Source of the DNA: an uncultured Agathobaculum sp.
GTDB lineage: Bacteria > Bacillota > Clostridia > Oscillospirales > Butyricicoccaceae
Direction of reading: 5' to 3'
Assembly (NCBI RefSeq): GCF_944384695.1
Contig: NZ_CALWUQ010000006.1
Coordinates: 1-46,192 of the forward strand
Length of the DNA stretch: 46,192 nucleotides
The translations under genes were made by a program, and so were the position numbers. The notes beneath the pieces are model-generated. The model did no database searches. It saw only the letters and a list, made by a program, of their open reading frames with translations, and had not been told where the DNA came from. Below are positions 31,299 to 40,143 of this stretch, piece after piece. Each line of letters opens with the position of its first letter. The stretch's first letter is position 1.

Positions 31299-32285
31299 AT
31301 GCAGCAGATTGATTTTATGCAGGTCGGCGGGTTTCAGGTCGGCCAAGCACAGGATGAGCGGGCCGGTACGGGCGTGACTGTGCTGCTGTTTGATGAATGC
31401 GCGCCCGCAGGGGTGGATATTCGAGGCGGCGGTCCGGCAAGCCGCGAAACACCGCTGCTGGCGCCGGTGGCGGATGCGGCGGGACTGCACGCGCTGGTGC
31501 TTTCGGGCGGTTCGGCATTTGGGCTGGATGCTGCGGGAGGCGTGATGCGCTTTCTCGAGGAGCGTGGCATCGGCTTTGATACCGGCGTCACGCCTGTGCC
31601 GCTGGTCGCGCAGTCGTGCATTTTTGACCTTGCCATTGGGGATAAAACCGTCCGTCCGGACGGCGCAATGGCATACCGCGCATGCGAACAGGCTTCGCGC
31701 ACCGAGCTGAAACAGGGCTGTGTCGGCGGCGGCATGGGGGCAACGGTTGGCAAGTTCTGCGGCGCGCCCTATGCCATGAAAAGCGGCATCGGCGCGTATG
31801 CCGTGCAGGCAGGCGCTATTCGCGTGGGGGCAATCGTGGTCGTCAACGCGCTGGGCGACATTTTTGACGTGGACACCGGCCGCCAGATTGCCGGTCTGCG
31901 CACCGAGGACGGGCGCGGCCTGCGCTCGACCGAGGAGCGGATGTATGCGGGCATTGAAACGGCGCGCAATCCATTTTCGGCCAACAAAACGACGGCGACA
32001 AACACCACAATCGGCGCGATTGTGACCAATGCGGCTTTCAGTAAGGCGGAGCTGACGCGCGTGGCTTCGATGGCACACAACGGTTTTGCGCGCGCCATTC
32101 GCCCAGTGCACACCACGGCGGACGGCGACTCAATCTATGCCTGCTCGGTCGGCCATGAAAGCGCCGACCTCAACGCGGTCGGCACACTGGCATCTTATGT
32201 GATGGCCAAAGCCATTGGCTGCGGCGTGCGCGCCGCGCGTGACGGTTTCGGTTTGCCTTGCGCGCAAACGCTCGGCACGGTTTGA
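31299..32285 (+). CDS. P1 family peptidase (DmpA/beta-aminopeptidase-like)
   Basis: The 328-residue protein belongs to the DmpA-type Ntn-hydrolases, which self-cleave to expose a Ser or Thr nucleophile. Recognisable blocks are GVTVLLFDECAPAGVDIRGG, LVLSGGSAFGLDAAGGVMRF, GCVGGGMGATVGK, VNALGDIFD and the cleavage-region NTTIGAIVTNA, where a Thr (about residue 237) is the likely nucleophile. Members cleave N-terminal or beta-amino acids from peptides. AGGAGG is 7 bp before the ATG. It lies directly behind a terminator with no visible promoter, so its expression may depend on read-through. Confidence 0.9.
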   Translation: MQQIDFMQVGGFQVGQAQDERAGTGVTVLLFDECAPAGVDIRGGGPASRETPLLAPVADAAGLHALVLSGGSAFGLDAAGGVMRFLEERGIGFDTGVTPVPLVAQSCIFDLAIGDKTVRPDGAMAYRACEQASRTELKQGCVGGGMGATVGKFCGAPYAMKSGIGAYAVQAGAIRVGAIVVVNALGDIFDVDTGRQIAGLRTEDGRGLRSTEERMYAGIETARNPFSANKTTATNTTIGAIVTNAAFSKAELTRVASMAHNGFARAIRPVHTTADGDSIYACSVGHESADLNAVGTLASYVMAKAIGCGVRAARDGFGLPCAQTLGTV

Positions 32286-32296
32286 GCAGATAGCAA

Positions 32297-32340
32297 AAAA
32301 CGGCGGTTTGCCCGATTTGGTTCGGACAAACCGCCGTTTT
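32297..32340. terminator. Bidirectional terminator between the peptidase and the transporter gene
   Basis: AAAACGGCGGTTTG (32297-32310) pairs with CAAACCGCCGTTTT (32327-32340), with an inner CCGA/TCGG stem in the loop. A and T runs flank both sides, so it can end both convergent transcripts. Confidence 0.9.
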
Positions 32341-32357
32341 ATTTTGCCAAGTCCCCA

Positions 32358-33389
32358 TCAAAGCAGGCCCAACAGGTGCTGCATGCCGAGGCTGACGCCG
32401 GTGATGCCGACCCAGCAGCAAAAGCCCATCAGAATTGGCTTGCCGCCGGTGCGCACCAGTTTGATGATATTGGTGTGCAGGCCGATAGCCGCCATGGCCA
32501 TGATGATAAAGAATTTGGAAAGCGATTTAAAGGGATTAAATACGGCTGCGTCTACGCCGTTCATCGTGGCAACCGTGGTGATGATGGAGGCGAGCACAAA
32601 AAACAGGATGAAGAAGGGGAAAATCTGCTTGAGCGAGAAGCTGCCGCGGCGGGCGGCGTTGTTGCGTTTGGCCTGCCGCACCTGCCAGAATGCCAGCACG
32701 AGCGTAATCGGGATGATGGCCAGCGTGCGGGTGAGCTTGACGATGGTTGCATAGGCCAGCACCGCGCCCTGTGTGCCGTGCAGCGTATCCCAAGTGGAAG
32801 CGGCTGCGGTGACCGAGGAGGTGTCGTTGATTGCCGTGCCGGCGAACAGACCGAAGCCGTCATTGGTCAGGCCAATCGCACCGCCAAACGAGGGAAAGAG
32901 CAGTGCGGCCAGCACATTGAACAGAAAGATGACCGAAATCGCCTGTGCAATTTCCTCGTCGTCTGCGCCGATGACCGGCGCCGTGGCGGCAATGGCCGAG
33001 CCGCCGCAAATGGACGAGCCGACGCCGACCAGTGTGGAGATATTCGCCGGGATTTTCATGAACCGGTACAGGAGAAACGCAATAATCAGCGAGGTGGCGA
33101 TGGTGGAGCAGATGATAGGCAGCGACAACGCGCCGACCTTGGCAATTTCGGACAGGTTCAGGCCGAAACCCAGCAGGATGACGGCATATTGCAGGATTTT
33201 CTTGGAGGTAAACGTGATGCCACCGGCAAAGCTCGTCTGATTTTTCCAGAGCAGTGTGATAATCATGCCGGCCACGATGGCGAACACAGGTCCGCCGATG
33301 ACGGGAAACAGTTGACCCAGATACCAGCAGGGGAGCGCGATGATGAGGCAGAGCAGCAGACCGGGGCCGTTTTGTTTGAAAAAGTGCAT
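32358..33389 (-). CDS. YeiH-type (UPF0324) inner membrane transporter
   Basis: The 343-residue protein has about ten membrane spans and the UPF0324 pattern: [52 protein letters not shown] and [17 protein letters not shown]. Members are annotated as putative sulfate exporters; the substrate is not settled for this lineage. GAAGGAAAA lies 7 bp before the ATG on the minus strand. It is divergent from a LysR-type regulator, the same pairing as YeiH with YeiE in enterobacteria. Confidence 0.9.
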   Translation of the reverse strand: MHFFKQNGPGLLLCLIIALPCWYLGQLFPVIGGPVFAIVAGMIITLLWKNQTSFAGGITFTSKKILQYAVILLGFGLNLSEIAKVGALSLPIICSTIATSLIIAFLLYRFMKIPANISTLVGVGSSICGGSAIAATAPVIGADDEEIAQAISVIFLFNVLAALLFPSFGGAIGLTNDGFGLFAGTAINDTSSVTAAASTWDTLHGTQGAVLAYATIVKLTRTLAIIPITLVLAFWQVRQAKRNNAARRGSFSLKQIFPFFILFFVLASIITTVATMNGVDAAVFNPFKSLSKFFIIMAMAAIGLHTNIIKLVRTGGKPILMGFCCWVGITGVSLGMQHLLGLL

Positions 33390-33474
33390 GTCGTTTTCCT
33401 TCTTTTCTTTCTCTTTTTTTCTTGATTATAATACAGGTCAACGATAAAATAAAATGAAGAATATTAATACTACC

Positions 33475-33489
33475 ATAAATTGTACTTAT
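33475..33489. promoter_or_regulatory. Candidate LysR-type operator (T-N11-A dyad)
   Basis: ATAA (33475-33478) and TTAT (33486-33489) form a dyad around TTGTAC; T33476 and A33488 fit T-N11-A. It lies between the divergent yeiH-like and lysR-type genes, 11-25 bp before the regulator start. A possible yeiH -10 (TATAAT on the minus strand) is at 33430-33425. Confidence 0.4.
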
Positions 33490-33499
33490 AGGTGATTTT

Positions 33500-34360
33500 A
33501 TGCTTGATGCAAGGCTACATACCTTTCTGGTGCTGTGTGACACCATGAACTATACCCGTGCGGCGGAGCGGTTGTGTATCACGCAGCCGGCTGTCACACA
33601 TCACATTCATTTTCTGGAGGAGCATTACGGCAGCCGCCTGTTTTCATATCAGGGCAAAACGCTGCGCCTGACCGAAGCCGGCATGCGTCTGCGGGAGCTT
33701 GCGCGCTCGCTTGCGTATAACAGCGACAAGGTGGAGGCCTGTATGGCGAGTCCTGCCGCGGTGTCGCTGCGGGTGGGCACGACCAAAACCATCGGGGAAT
33801 TTGTGATTGCCCCGCAGGTGGAGCGGTTTTTGTATGCGCATCCCGACGCCCGTTTTTCTCTGCTGGTGGAAAATACGCAGATTTTACTGCGCGAATTGGA
33901 AGAGGGACGGCTGGATTTCGCATTGGTGGAAGGATTTTTCGACCAGGAAAAGTATGCGGCGAAGATGTACCGGCGGGAGGCGTTTTTGGGTGTATGCGCG
34001 CCGTCGCATCGCTTTGCGGGCCGTGCAGTGCCGTTTGAGGAGTTACAGCAGGAGCGGTTGATTGTGCGTGAGGCGGGGTCGGGTACGCGCGCGGTGTTCG
34101 AGCAGGCGCTTCATCGCCGCAGCCGCACGCTGCGCAGCTTTTCCAACCTTGCCTGCATCAGCGACTTTTCAATGATAAAAGCGTTGGTTCGGGACGGCGT
34201 GGGCGTTTCGTTTCTGTATGCTGCCGTGGTGGAGCGGGAGCTGGCGGCGGGAACGCTGGCACAGTTTACCCTCGAAGGCGAAGAGATGAGCGGCGCTTTC
34301 CATTTTGTCTGCCTGAAGGATAATCAGTTTGCCGGGGCATGGTCGGAGTGGATGGAGTAG
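33500..34360 (+). CDS. LysR family transcriptional regulator
   Basis: The 286-residue protein has an N-terminal winged HTH at 1-60 (LHTFLVLCDTMNYTRAAERLCITQPAVTHHI) and a C-terminal periplasmic-binding-like effector domain at about 88-286 (VSLRVGTTKTIGEFV, later LIVREAGSGTRAVFE). It is slightly shorter than the typical 290-310 residues but complete. Being divergent from the YeiH-type transporter, it most likely controls it and itself. The ribosome site before the ATG (GGTGAT) is weak. The effector cannot be inferred. Confidence 0.95.
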   Translation: MLDARLHTFLVLCDTMNYTRAAERLCITQPAVTHHIHFLEEHYGSRLFSYQGKTLRLTEAGMRLRELARSLAYNSDKVEACMASPAAVSLRVGTTKTIGEFVIAPQVERFLYAHPDARFSLLVENTQILLRELEEGRLDFALVEGFFDQEKYAAKMYRREAFLGVCAPSHRFAGRAVPFEELQQERLIVREAGSGTRAVFEQALHRRSRTLRSFSNLACISDFSMIKALVRDGVGVSFLYAAVVERELAAGTLAQFTLEGEEMSGAFHFVCLKDNQFAGAWSEWME

Positions 34361-34564
34361 CACGCGGCGGCCCATGCATTTTGTAAGTTTTTCAAGAAAC
34401 GGTGGCTTTCGCCAAGCGTGTGCGGAGAAACCGTCGTTTTTGCGCGAGAGAAAAACTTTCCATCACCAAAGTCTCTTCACGCAGCCAAAAATGCAGCGGG
34501 AATAGCAAAGGTTCACAGGCGTTTTTGCGGCACTTCGTGGCATAGTAAACGCGGAGGTGAAAAA

Positions 34565-35575
34565 ATGCAGCAAAGAAATGCAAAAAAAATCGCAGTTTCC
34601 CTCATTCTGACCCTTGCGATGCTGGTTTCCGCGCAGGCAGCCGAGATATCCTCGCTTATCCCGATTGGGCACACGGTCGGCATTCAGATGAGCGCCGAAG
34701 GCGTGCTGGTCGTGCGGCTGGATGATGTGCAGACGGCGGACGGAGCAATCTGCCCTGCGCGGGATGCGGGCGTGCAGGAAGGCGACCTAATTGTAGCGGT
34801 CAACGGAGCACAAATCAGCGCCAACGATGATCTGCAAAAACAGATCGCGCTTTCCGGCGGGCAACCGGTGGAGCTGACGCTCGAAAATGACGGCAGCAGC
34901 CGCACGTTGACCGTTACGCCGTGCGCAGATCAGGACGGTGTGTACCGCATCGGCGTGCTTGCGCGCGACGGCATGGCGGGTATCGGTACGCTGACCTATG
35001 TCGACCCGGAAACCGGCGCGTATGGCTCGCTGGGACATGGTATCTGCGACGGTGAGACCGGCGTGCTCATTCCGCTGCGGGATGGCAGCTTGATTGAGTC
35101 CTCGGTCGGCTCGGTGCAGCGCAGCGAGGTTGGCGAACCGGGCGCGCTGCAGGGCGAGTTTTCGGACAATACGATTGGCACCGTGGATGAAAACACAGAA
35201 AGTGGTATTTTCGGCACGCTGACCGACAGCTCGATTTATGATTCATTGGAATCCGTTCCGGTGGCCTCAGCGGATGAAATCGAGGTGGGGGACGCGGAAA
35301 TCCTAAGCAATGTCGAAGGGGATACGGTCGAAAAGTATTCTGTGCAGGTGGTCAAGATTTATCCGGAGGATGATGAGTATGGCCGCGGCATGATGCTGCG
35401 CGTGACCGATTCGGAGCTGATTGAAAAGACGGGCGGCATTGTGCAGGGCATGTCGGGTTCACCTGTCTTGCAAAACGGCAAGCTGATCGGTGCGGTGACC
35501 CATGTGCTGGTCAACGACCCGACTTGCGGCTATGCAATCGGCATTGAACGGATGCTTGAGGAAATGGAAAACTAA
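34565..35575 (+). CDS. spoIVB: SpoIVB serine peptidase (PDZ, S55 family)
   Basis: SpoIVB is secreted by the forespore and cleaves SpoIVFA, releasing pro-SigK processing in the mother cell. The 336-residue protein has an N-terminal signal/anchor at about 8-26, a PDZ domain at about 40-120 and the S55 peptidase domain after it. The catalytic triad can be placed: H158 in LGHGI, D282 in RVTDSEL and S297 in QGMSGSP. The D-to-S spacing of 15 equals that of B. subtilis D363 and S378. GGAGGTGA lies before ATG 34565. The 200 bp between the LysR gene and this gene hold no other gene; a terminator-like region near 34397-34430 is weak, and I could not assign a SigF/SigG promoter with confidence. Confidence 0.95.
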   Translation: MQQRNAKKIAVSLILTLAMLVSAQAAEISSLIPIGHTVGIQMSAEGVLVVRLDDVQTADGAICPARDAGVQEGDLIVAVNGAQISANDDLQKQIALSGGQPVELTLENDGSSRTLTVTPCADQDGVYRIGVLARDGMAGIGTLTYVDPETGAYGSLGHGICDGETGVLIPLRDGSLIESSVGSVQRSEVGEPGALQGEFSDNTIGTVDENTESGIFGTLTDSSIYDSLESVPVASADEIEVGDAEILSNVEGDTVEKYSVQVVKIYPEDDEYGRGMMLRVTDSELIEKTGGIVQGMSGSPVLQNGKLIGAVTHVLVNDPTCGYAIGIERMLEEMEN

Positions 35576-35591
35576 GGGAAAAAAAGGCATT

Positions 35592-35618
35592 TTGTCGAAT
35601 TTTGTCGAATGCTGTCGA
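35592..35618 (+). promoter_or_regulatory. Three tandem 0A boxes upstream of spo0A
   Basis: TGTCGAA occurs at 35592-35598 and 35602-35608, and TGTCGAG at 35612-35618, each offset by exactly 10 bp. TGTCGAA is the Spo0A recognition core, and the phasing puts all three on one face of the helix. They lie 32-58 bp before the -35 of the spo0A promoter, which suggests autoregulation. Confidence 0.85.
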
Positions 35619-35649
35619 GCGAAAAATACGCCGGTTTTCGAGATTTTTC

Positions 35650-35678
35650 TTGAACAATTTGGGATTATATGGTAAATT
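35650..35678 (+). promoter_or_regulatory. SigA-type promoter of spo0A
   Basis: TTGAAC (35650-35655) and TAAATT (35673-35678) are 17 bp apart, with a TG at 35670-35671. The start codon is about 50 bp downstream. I saw no good SigH promoter. Confidence 0.65.
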
Positions 35679-35729
35679 AGTGACAAGAAAGAGAGACGAC
35701 TATTTTTTCGGAAAGCTGGTATAGACAAC

Positions 35730-36491
35730 ATGGAACAGAAAATCCGGGTATTGCTCGCGGACGATGACAGCGAATTTTGCGCACGCATGGCAGCGGCGCT
35801 CGAAAAAGCCGACGATATGGAATTGGTCGGAATGGCGGAGGACGGAGGAAAAGCCCTTGCGGCAGTGCAGGAGTTGCGGCCGGACCTGCTCATCATCGAT
35901 TTGGTGCTGCCGGTGATGGACGGCATTTCGGTTATCAGCCGACTGCGCTCGCAGGAACAGAATAAACCGGCGGTGGTGGTGCTGTCCGCCTTTGCCAGTC
36001 CGCAGGCCGGTGCGGAATGCACCGCGCTGGGCGTGGAAATGTTTTTGCGCAAGCCCATGGAGGCCGAGCGGGTGTGCGAACGCATCCGTCTGTGGCGCGA
36101 GGGGAAGCAGGAGGCCGAACCGTCGGGGGAAGGGAAAGCGCTCGAGGTGCGTGTGACTGAGGTAATCCATCAGGTCGGCGTGCCGGCGCATATCAAGGGC
36201 TATCAGTATCTGCGCGAGGCAATTATGATGGCAGTCAACGATATGGAAGCAGTGAGCGCGATAACCAAGGTATTGTATCCCTCGATTGCCAAGAAATTTA
36301 AAACCACCTCTTCGCGTGTCGAGCGGGCCATCCGTCATGCCATTGAAGTGGCATGGGACCGCGGAGACATCGAAACGCTGCAAAGCTATTTCGGTTATAC
36401 CGTATCGGGCGTTAAAGGAAAACCAACCAATTCCGAATTCATCTCAATGATTGCCGACCGGCTGCGGCTGCAAATGCGGTTCGGCGCGTAA
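35730..36491 (+). CDS. spo0A: Sporulation master regulator Spo0A
   Basis: Spo0A is the phosphorylation-activated response regulator that starts sporulation. The 253-residue protein has a receiver domain at 5-120, with acidic pocket D11/D12, phosphoacceptor D57 in [13 protein letters not shown] and the conserved K in FLRKPME. A short linker joins the DNA-binding domain at about 145-253. That domain carries the Spo0A-specific [40 protein letters not shown] and IRHAIEVAW, where the recognition helix contacts 0A boxes. It follows spoIVB, the conserved gene order. The three 0A boxes upstream predict feedback on its own promoter. The ribosome site is weak (GGAAAG). Confidence 0.98.
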   Translation: MEQKIRVLLADDDSEFCARMAAALEKADDMELVGMAEDGGKALAAVQELRPDLLIIDLVLPVMDGISVISRLRSQEQNKPAVVVLSAFASPQAGAECTALGVEMFLRKPMEAERVCERIRLWREGKQEAEPSGEGKALEVRVTEVIHQVGVPAHIKGYQYLREAIMMAVNDMEAVSAITKVLYPSIAKKFKTTSSRVERAIRHAIEVAWDRGDIETLQSYFGYTVSGVKGKPTNSEFISMIADRLRLQMRFGA

Positions 36492-36506
36492 GCAACAAAC
36501 GAGCAG

Positions 36507-36537
36507 GGGACGGGGCGAAATGCTCCGTCCCTTATTT
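36507..36537 (+). terminator. Intrinsic terminator of spo0A
   Basis: Bases 36507-36516 (GGGACGGGGC) pair with 36522-36531 (GCTCCGTCCC) with one G-T pair and a 5-nt loop, followed by a T-rich stretch. Confidence 0.85.
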
Positions 36538-36541
36538 TGTC

Positions 36542-36570
36542 TGGAAATATGCGCAGTTATAGGATATAAT
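36542..36570 (+). promoter_or_regulatory. Promoter of polA
   Basis: TGGAAA (36542-36547) and TATAAT (36565-36570) are 17 bp apart, about 40 bp before the polA ATG. Confidence 0.6.
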
Positions 36571-36611
36571 AAATCTGAGCAGAAATTTGTAGAAAAATGA
36601 GGATTGTTTGA

Positions 36612-39245
36612 ATGAAAATCATGGTGATTGACGGCAACAGCATTTTGAACCGCGCGTTTTACGGCGTGCGGCAGCTCTCCAACCATGAGGGTTTGCCGAC
36701 CAACGCGGTTTATGGTTTTCTTGCCACACTTTTTAAATTGCAGGATGATGAGCAGCCTGACCGCACGGTAGTCTGCTTTGACGTGCGGGAGAAAACCTTC
36801 CGTCACTTAAAGTTTGATTCCTATAAGGCGACGCGCAAGGGCATGCCGGATGAGCTGGCGGCCCAGCTGCCTGTGATCAAGGACGTGCTGGACGCGATGG
36901 GATTGACGCGCTGCGAATTGCCGGGCTATGAGGCGGACGATTTGATTGGCACAATCAGCCGCCGCGCGAATGAGCATGGCGACAACTGCGTTGTCGTGAC
37001 GGGCGACCGTGACAGCTTGCAGCTGGTCGGCGGCGGCACGACCGTGCGGCTGGTGACGACCAAGATGGGCCAGACCACCTATGACAGCTATGATACCGAA
37101 AAGTTTCGTGAAAAATATGGCTTTGACCCGATTTATCTGATTGACCTCAAGGCACTCATGGGTGATTCCTCGGATAACATTCCCGGTGTGCCGGGAATTG
37201 GGGAAAAGACCGCGATGCAGCTGCTGCACGATTTTGGCTCGCTGGAAGGTGTGTATCAGCATCTGGATGACCCGCGCATCAAAAAGGGGGCGCGCTCCAA
37301 GCTGGAGGCGGGCGAGCAGTCCGCCAAGGACAGCTACTGGCTGGCGACCATCGACCGCAACGCGCCGCTCGAGCTGGATGTGGAACATCTGCCCGAGGCA
37401 AAGCCGGACGAAGCGGCACTGTATGACCTGCTGACGCGGCTGGAATTTAAAAATTTCATCAAGCGGCTGAATTTAAGCGGTAAACAGGCTGCGCCGCGCC
37501 TGCCGGAGGTGCAGGTGCAGCGCGTGACGAAGGCGGCAGAAGCGTTTGCATTGCTCGACGCGCTGACCGCGTCCGACCGCGTGTTTACGGTGCTGTCCGA
37601 AACATTGCGCGCCGTCTGTCTGCTGGATGGGCAAACGACATCCGTTCTGTTTGCGGAGGATTTTGCTGAAACAGAGTGGGACGACCTGCTGCGCCGCCTG
37701 TTTGATGGCTCGATTGAGCTGACGCTGCACGATGCGAAACCGGTAGCGGCGGCGCTGCTCGCGCGCGGGATTGCACCGGACGGCATCCGGTTTGACACCT
37801 GCATCGCGGCATATCTGCTCGACCCGACCCAGTCGGGCTATGACCTGCCGCGCGTGACGATGGCGTATTGTAACACCGAGCTGCCCGCTCTGGATTTGGA
37901 TGACCCCGCGGCGGTATCGCCGCTCGGCGGGCAGGAGCAGACCGCCGCGGCCTGTGCCCAGCACGCGGTGGCCATTCGCGCAATCTATACCGAGACGGCC
38001 GAGCAGATTGAGCAGCTTGGCATGCGTAAGCTATATTACGAAATCGAGCTGCCGCTGATGCGCGTGCTGGCGGAGATGGAAGTGCTCGGCTGTGCGGTTG
38101 AGCCGGACGCGCTGCGCGCCTTCGGGGATAAGCTGGACGCGCGCATCCGGGAGCTGGTGACGCAAATCTACCACGATGCGGACGGCGAATTCAATATCAA
38201 CAGTCCCAAGCAGTTGGGCGAGGTGCTGTTTGAAAAGCTGCATCTGCCCGCGCCGAAAAAGACCAAGACCGGCTATTCCACCAATGTCGAGGTGCTCGAG
38301 CGCATTGCGGATGATCATCCAATCGTGCCGCGTATTCTGGAATATCGACAGCTGAGCAAGCTCAAGAGCACCTATGTCGAGGGGCTTCTCAAGGTCATCA
38401 GCCCCAAGGACGGCCGCATTCACACGCATTTCCAGCAGACGGTTACGGCGACCGGCCGCCTGTCCTCCACCGACCCGAATTTGCAGAATATTCCCGTGCG
38501 TACCGAGCTGGGACGGGAGCTGCGCCGGATGTTTGTTGCGCCGGACGACGACCATGTGCTGATTGACGCGGACTATTCGCAGATTGAGCTGCGCGTACTC
38601 GCGCATATCTCACAGGATGCGCACATGATTGAAGCGTTCCGCTCGGGGCAGGACATCCACGCAGCGACGGCGGCTAAGGTCTATCATGTGCCGCTTGAGG
38701 AGGTCACGCCGCAGATGCGTTCCTCGTGTAAGGCGGTCAATTTCGGTATCGTGTACGGCATTTCGGATTTTTCGCTGGCGCAGGATATCGGCGTGACGCG
38801 CAAGGAGGCGGGCGAGTTTATCCGCACCTATCTTGCCACCTATCCGGGCGTTGCCAAATATATGGACGAGATTAAGAAAAGCGCGAAGGAAAAAGGCTAT
38901 GTGACGACTCTGTTCGGTCGCCGCCGCGCGCTGCCCGAGCTGAAAAACCGCAACTTCAACATTCGTTCGTTTGGCGAGCGTGTGGCGATGAACACGCCCA
39001 TTCAGGGCACGGCGGCGGATATCATCAAGATTGCGATGGTGCGCGTGCGCGACCGCCTGCTGCGCGAGGGGCTGGAAAGCCGCCTGATTTTGCAGGTGCA
39101 CGATGAGCTGATTCTTGAAGCGCCCAAGTCCGAGCAGGAGACCGCGATGCAGCTGCTGCGCGAGGAGATGGAGGCGGCGTTCCCGATGGACGCGCCGCTG
39201 GTGGCCGAGGCCAAGGCGGGACACAGCTGGTATGATACAAAATAA
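36612..39245 (+). CDS. polA: DNA polymerase I, proofreading domain apparently inactive
   Basis: PolA fills gaps and removes RNA primers in replication and repair. The 877-residue protein has a 5'-3' exonuclease domain at about 1-290 (NSILNRAFYGVRQL, DDLIGTISRRA, GDSSDNIPGVPGIGEKTA). A 3'-5' exonuclease-like domain follows at about 310-480, then the family A polymerase domain. Motif A is DYSQIELR with D654 and motif C is VHDEL with D831. In the proofreading domain the usual DxE, N-x3-D and Y-x3-D motifs read VLSETL, HDAKPV and AQHAVA, so the metal ligands are gone. This resembles Bacillus stearothermophilus and Taq polymerases. TGAGGA lies 8 bp before the ATG. Confidence 0.98.
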   Translation: MKIMVIDGNSILNRAFYGVRQLSNHEGLPTNAVYGFLATLFKLQDDEQPDRTVVCFDVREKTFRHLKFDSYKATRKGMPDELAAQLPVIKDVLDAMGLTRCELPGYEADDLIGTISRRANEHGDNCVVVTGDRDSLQLVGGGTTVRLVTTKMGQTTYDSYDTEKFREKYGFDPIYLIDLKALMGDSSDNIPGVPGIGEKTAMQLLHDFGSLEGVYQHLDDPRIKKGARSKLEAGEQSAKDSYWLATIDRNAPLELDVEHLPEAKPDEAALYDLLTRLEFKNFIKRLNLSGKQAAPRLPEVQVQRVTKAAEAFALLDALTASDRVFTVLSETLRAVCLLDGQTTSVLFAEDFAETEWDDLLRRLFDGSIELTLHDAKPVAAALLARGIAPDGIRFDTCIAAYLLDPTQSGYDLPRVTMAYCNTELPALDLDDPAAVSPLGGQEQTAAACAQHAVAIRAIYTETAEQIEQLGMRKLYYEIELPLMRVLAEMEVLGCAVEPDALRAFGDKLDARIRELVTQIYHDADGEFNINSPKQLGEVLFEKLHLPAPKKTKTGYSTNVEVLERIADDHPIVPRILEYRQLSKLKSTYVEGLLKVISPKDGRIHTHFQQTVTATGRLSSTDPNLQNIPVRTELGRELRRMFVAPDDDHVLIDADYSQIELRVLAHISQDAHMIEAFRSGQDIHAATAAKVYHVPLEEVTPQMRSSCKAVNFGIVYGISDFSLAQDIGVTRKEAGEFIRTYLATYPGVAKYMDEIKKSAKEKGYVTTLFGRRRALPELKNRNFNIRSFGERVAMNTPIQGTAADIIKIAMVRVRDRLLREGLESRLILQVHDELILEAPKSEQETAMQLLREEMEAAFPMDAPLVAEAKAGHSWYDTK

Positions 39246-39275
39246 ATCTGCTTGAAGCATACAGGGAGCAAAACG

Positions 39276-39707
39276 ATGGACAATATCATTTTTATCTGCA
39301 CGGGCAATACGTGCCGTTCTCCGATGGCGGAAGGGTTGTTCCGTGCGCATGGCGGCGAGGAGCAGACCGGTCTTGCGGCTGCTTCCGCCGGATTGTTTAC
39401 GCAGGATGGCATGCCTGCGTCGGAAAATGCAATAACGGCGGCAAAAGAGCTGGGCGCGGATATTTCCGCGCACCGTTCGCGCATGCTCACGCCTGAAATG
39501 GCGAAAAATGCACGCTATCTGGTCTGCATGACGGGCGCGCACTATGACCGTTTGTGCGAGCTGTTTCCGGACTGCGCAGATAAGGTGTTTACGCTGCTGC
39601 CGACCGATGTTTCCGACCCGTTTGGCGGCGATTTGGAGACCTATCGCCGTGCGGCGGCACAGATTGATGAGGGCGTGCGCAGTATCATCGGGAGACTGGG
39701 CGCATGA
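39276..39707 (+). CDS. Low-molecular-weight phosphatase, YwlE-like (protein-arginine phosphatase candidate)
   Basis: The 143-residue protein has the LMW phosphatase P-loop CTGNTCRS with nucleophile C8 and R14, and the general-acid D114 in SDPFGG. In YwlE the Thr inside the loop selects phosphoarginine over phosphotyrosine; the equivalent T12 is present here. No McsB arginine kinase lies in the window. AGGGAG stands 8 bp before ATG 39276. The stop overlaps the rimI start (ATGA), so the phosphatase is coupled to rimI, GNAT and tsaD genes. Confidence 0.9.
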   Translation: MDNIIFICTGNTCRSPMAEGLFRAHGGEEQTGLAAASAGLFTQDGMPASENAITAAKELGADISAHRSRMLTPEMAKNARYLVCMTGAHYDRLCELFPDCADKVFTLLPTDVSDPFGGDLETYRRAAAQIDEGVRSIIGRLGA

Positions 39708-40138
39708 CGGTCGTGCCGATGGCGGAACGCCATTTGACCGCGCTCGCGGAAATCGAAAAAGCGTGCTTCCACGCGCCGTGGAGCGAAGCCATGCTGCGCG
39801 AGGAACTGGGGAAAGGCATTTTTCTCGTGGCCGAGCGGGACGGGCAGGCGGTCGGCTATGTTGGATGCCAGACTGTGCTTGACGAAGGATACATTACGAA
39901 TGTTGCGGTGTCGCCGGACTGCCGGCGGCAGGGCATCGGCCGCATGCTGCTTGCGGAGCTGGTGTCATGTGCCCGCGCAAGGGGGCTGGCCTTTGTCACG
40001 CTCGAGGCGCGCGCGTCCAATGCGCCTGCGATTGCGCTCTATGAGGGCGCGGGGTTTGTCTGCGTCGGCGTGCGCAAAAATTTTTATACCGCGCCGGTCG
40101 AGGACGCGGTGCTGATGACGCTGTTTCTGAAGGAGTGA
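39704..40138 (+). CDS. rimI: Ribosomal protein S18-alanine N-acetyltransferase-like
   Basis: The 144-residue GNAT protein has the acetyl-CoA-binding motif SPDCRRQGIGRMLL and the RimI-typical FHAPWSEAML and YITNVAVS segments. RimI acetylates the N-terminus of ribosomal protein S18; in many Firmicutes it neighbours tsaB and tsaD, as it does tsaD here. The start ATG overlaps the phosphatase stop. tsaB and tsaE are not in this cluster. Confidence 0.9.
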   Translation: MTVVPMAERHLTALAEIEKACFHAPWSEAMLREELGKGIFLVAERDGQAVGYVGCQTVLDEGYITNVAVSPDCRRQGIGRMLLAELVSCARARGLAFVTLEARASNAPAIALYEGAGFVCVGVRKNFYTAPVEDAVLMTLFLKE

Positions 40139-40143
40139 CACGC

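Noticed and set aside
30507..32111. Long minus-strand frame opposite the ECF S component and P1 peptidase
   Set aside because: It crosses a terminator and two real genes; the composition is typical of an antisense shadow.
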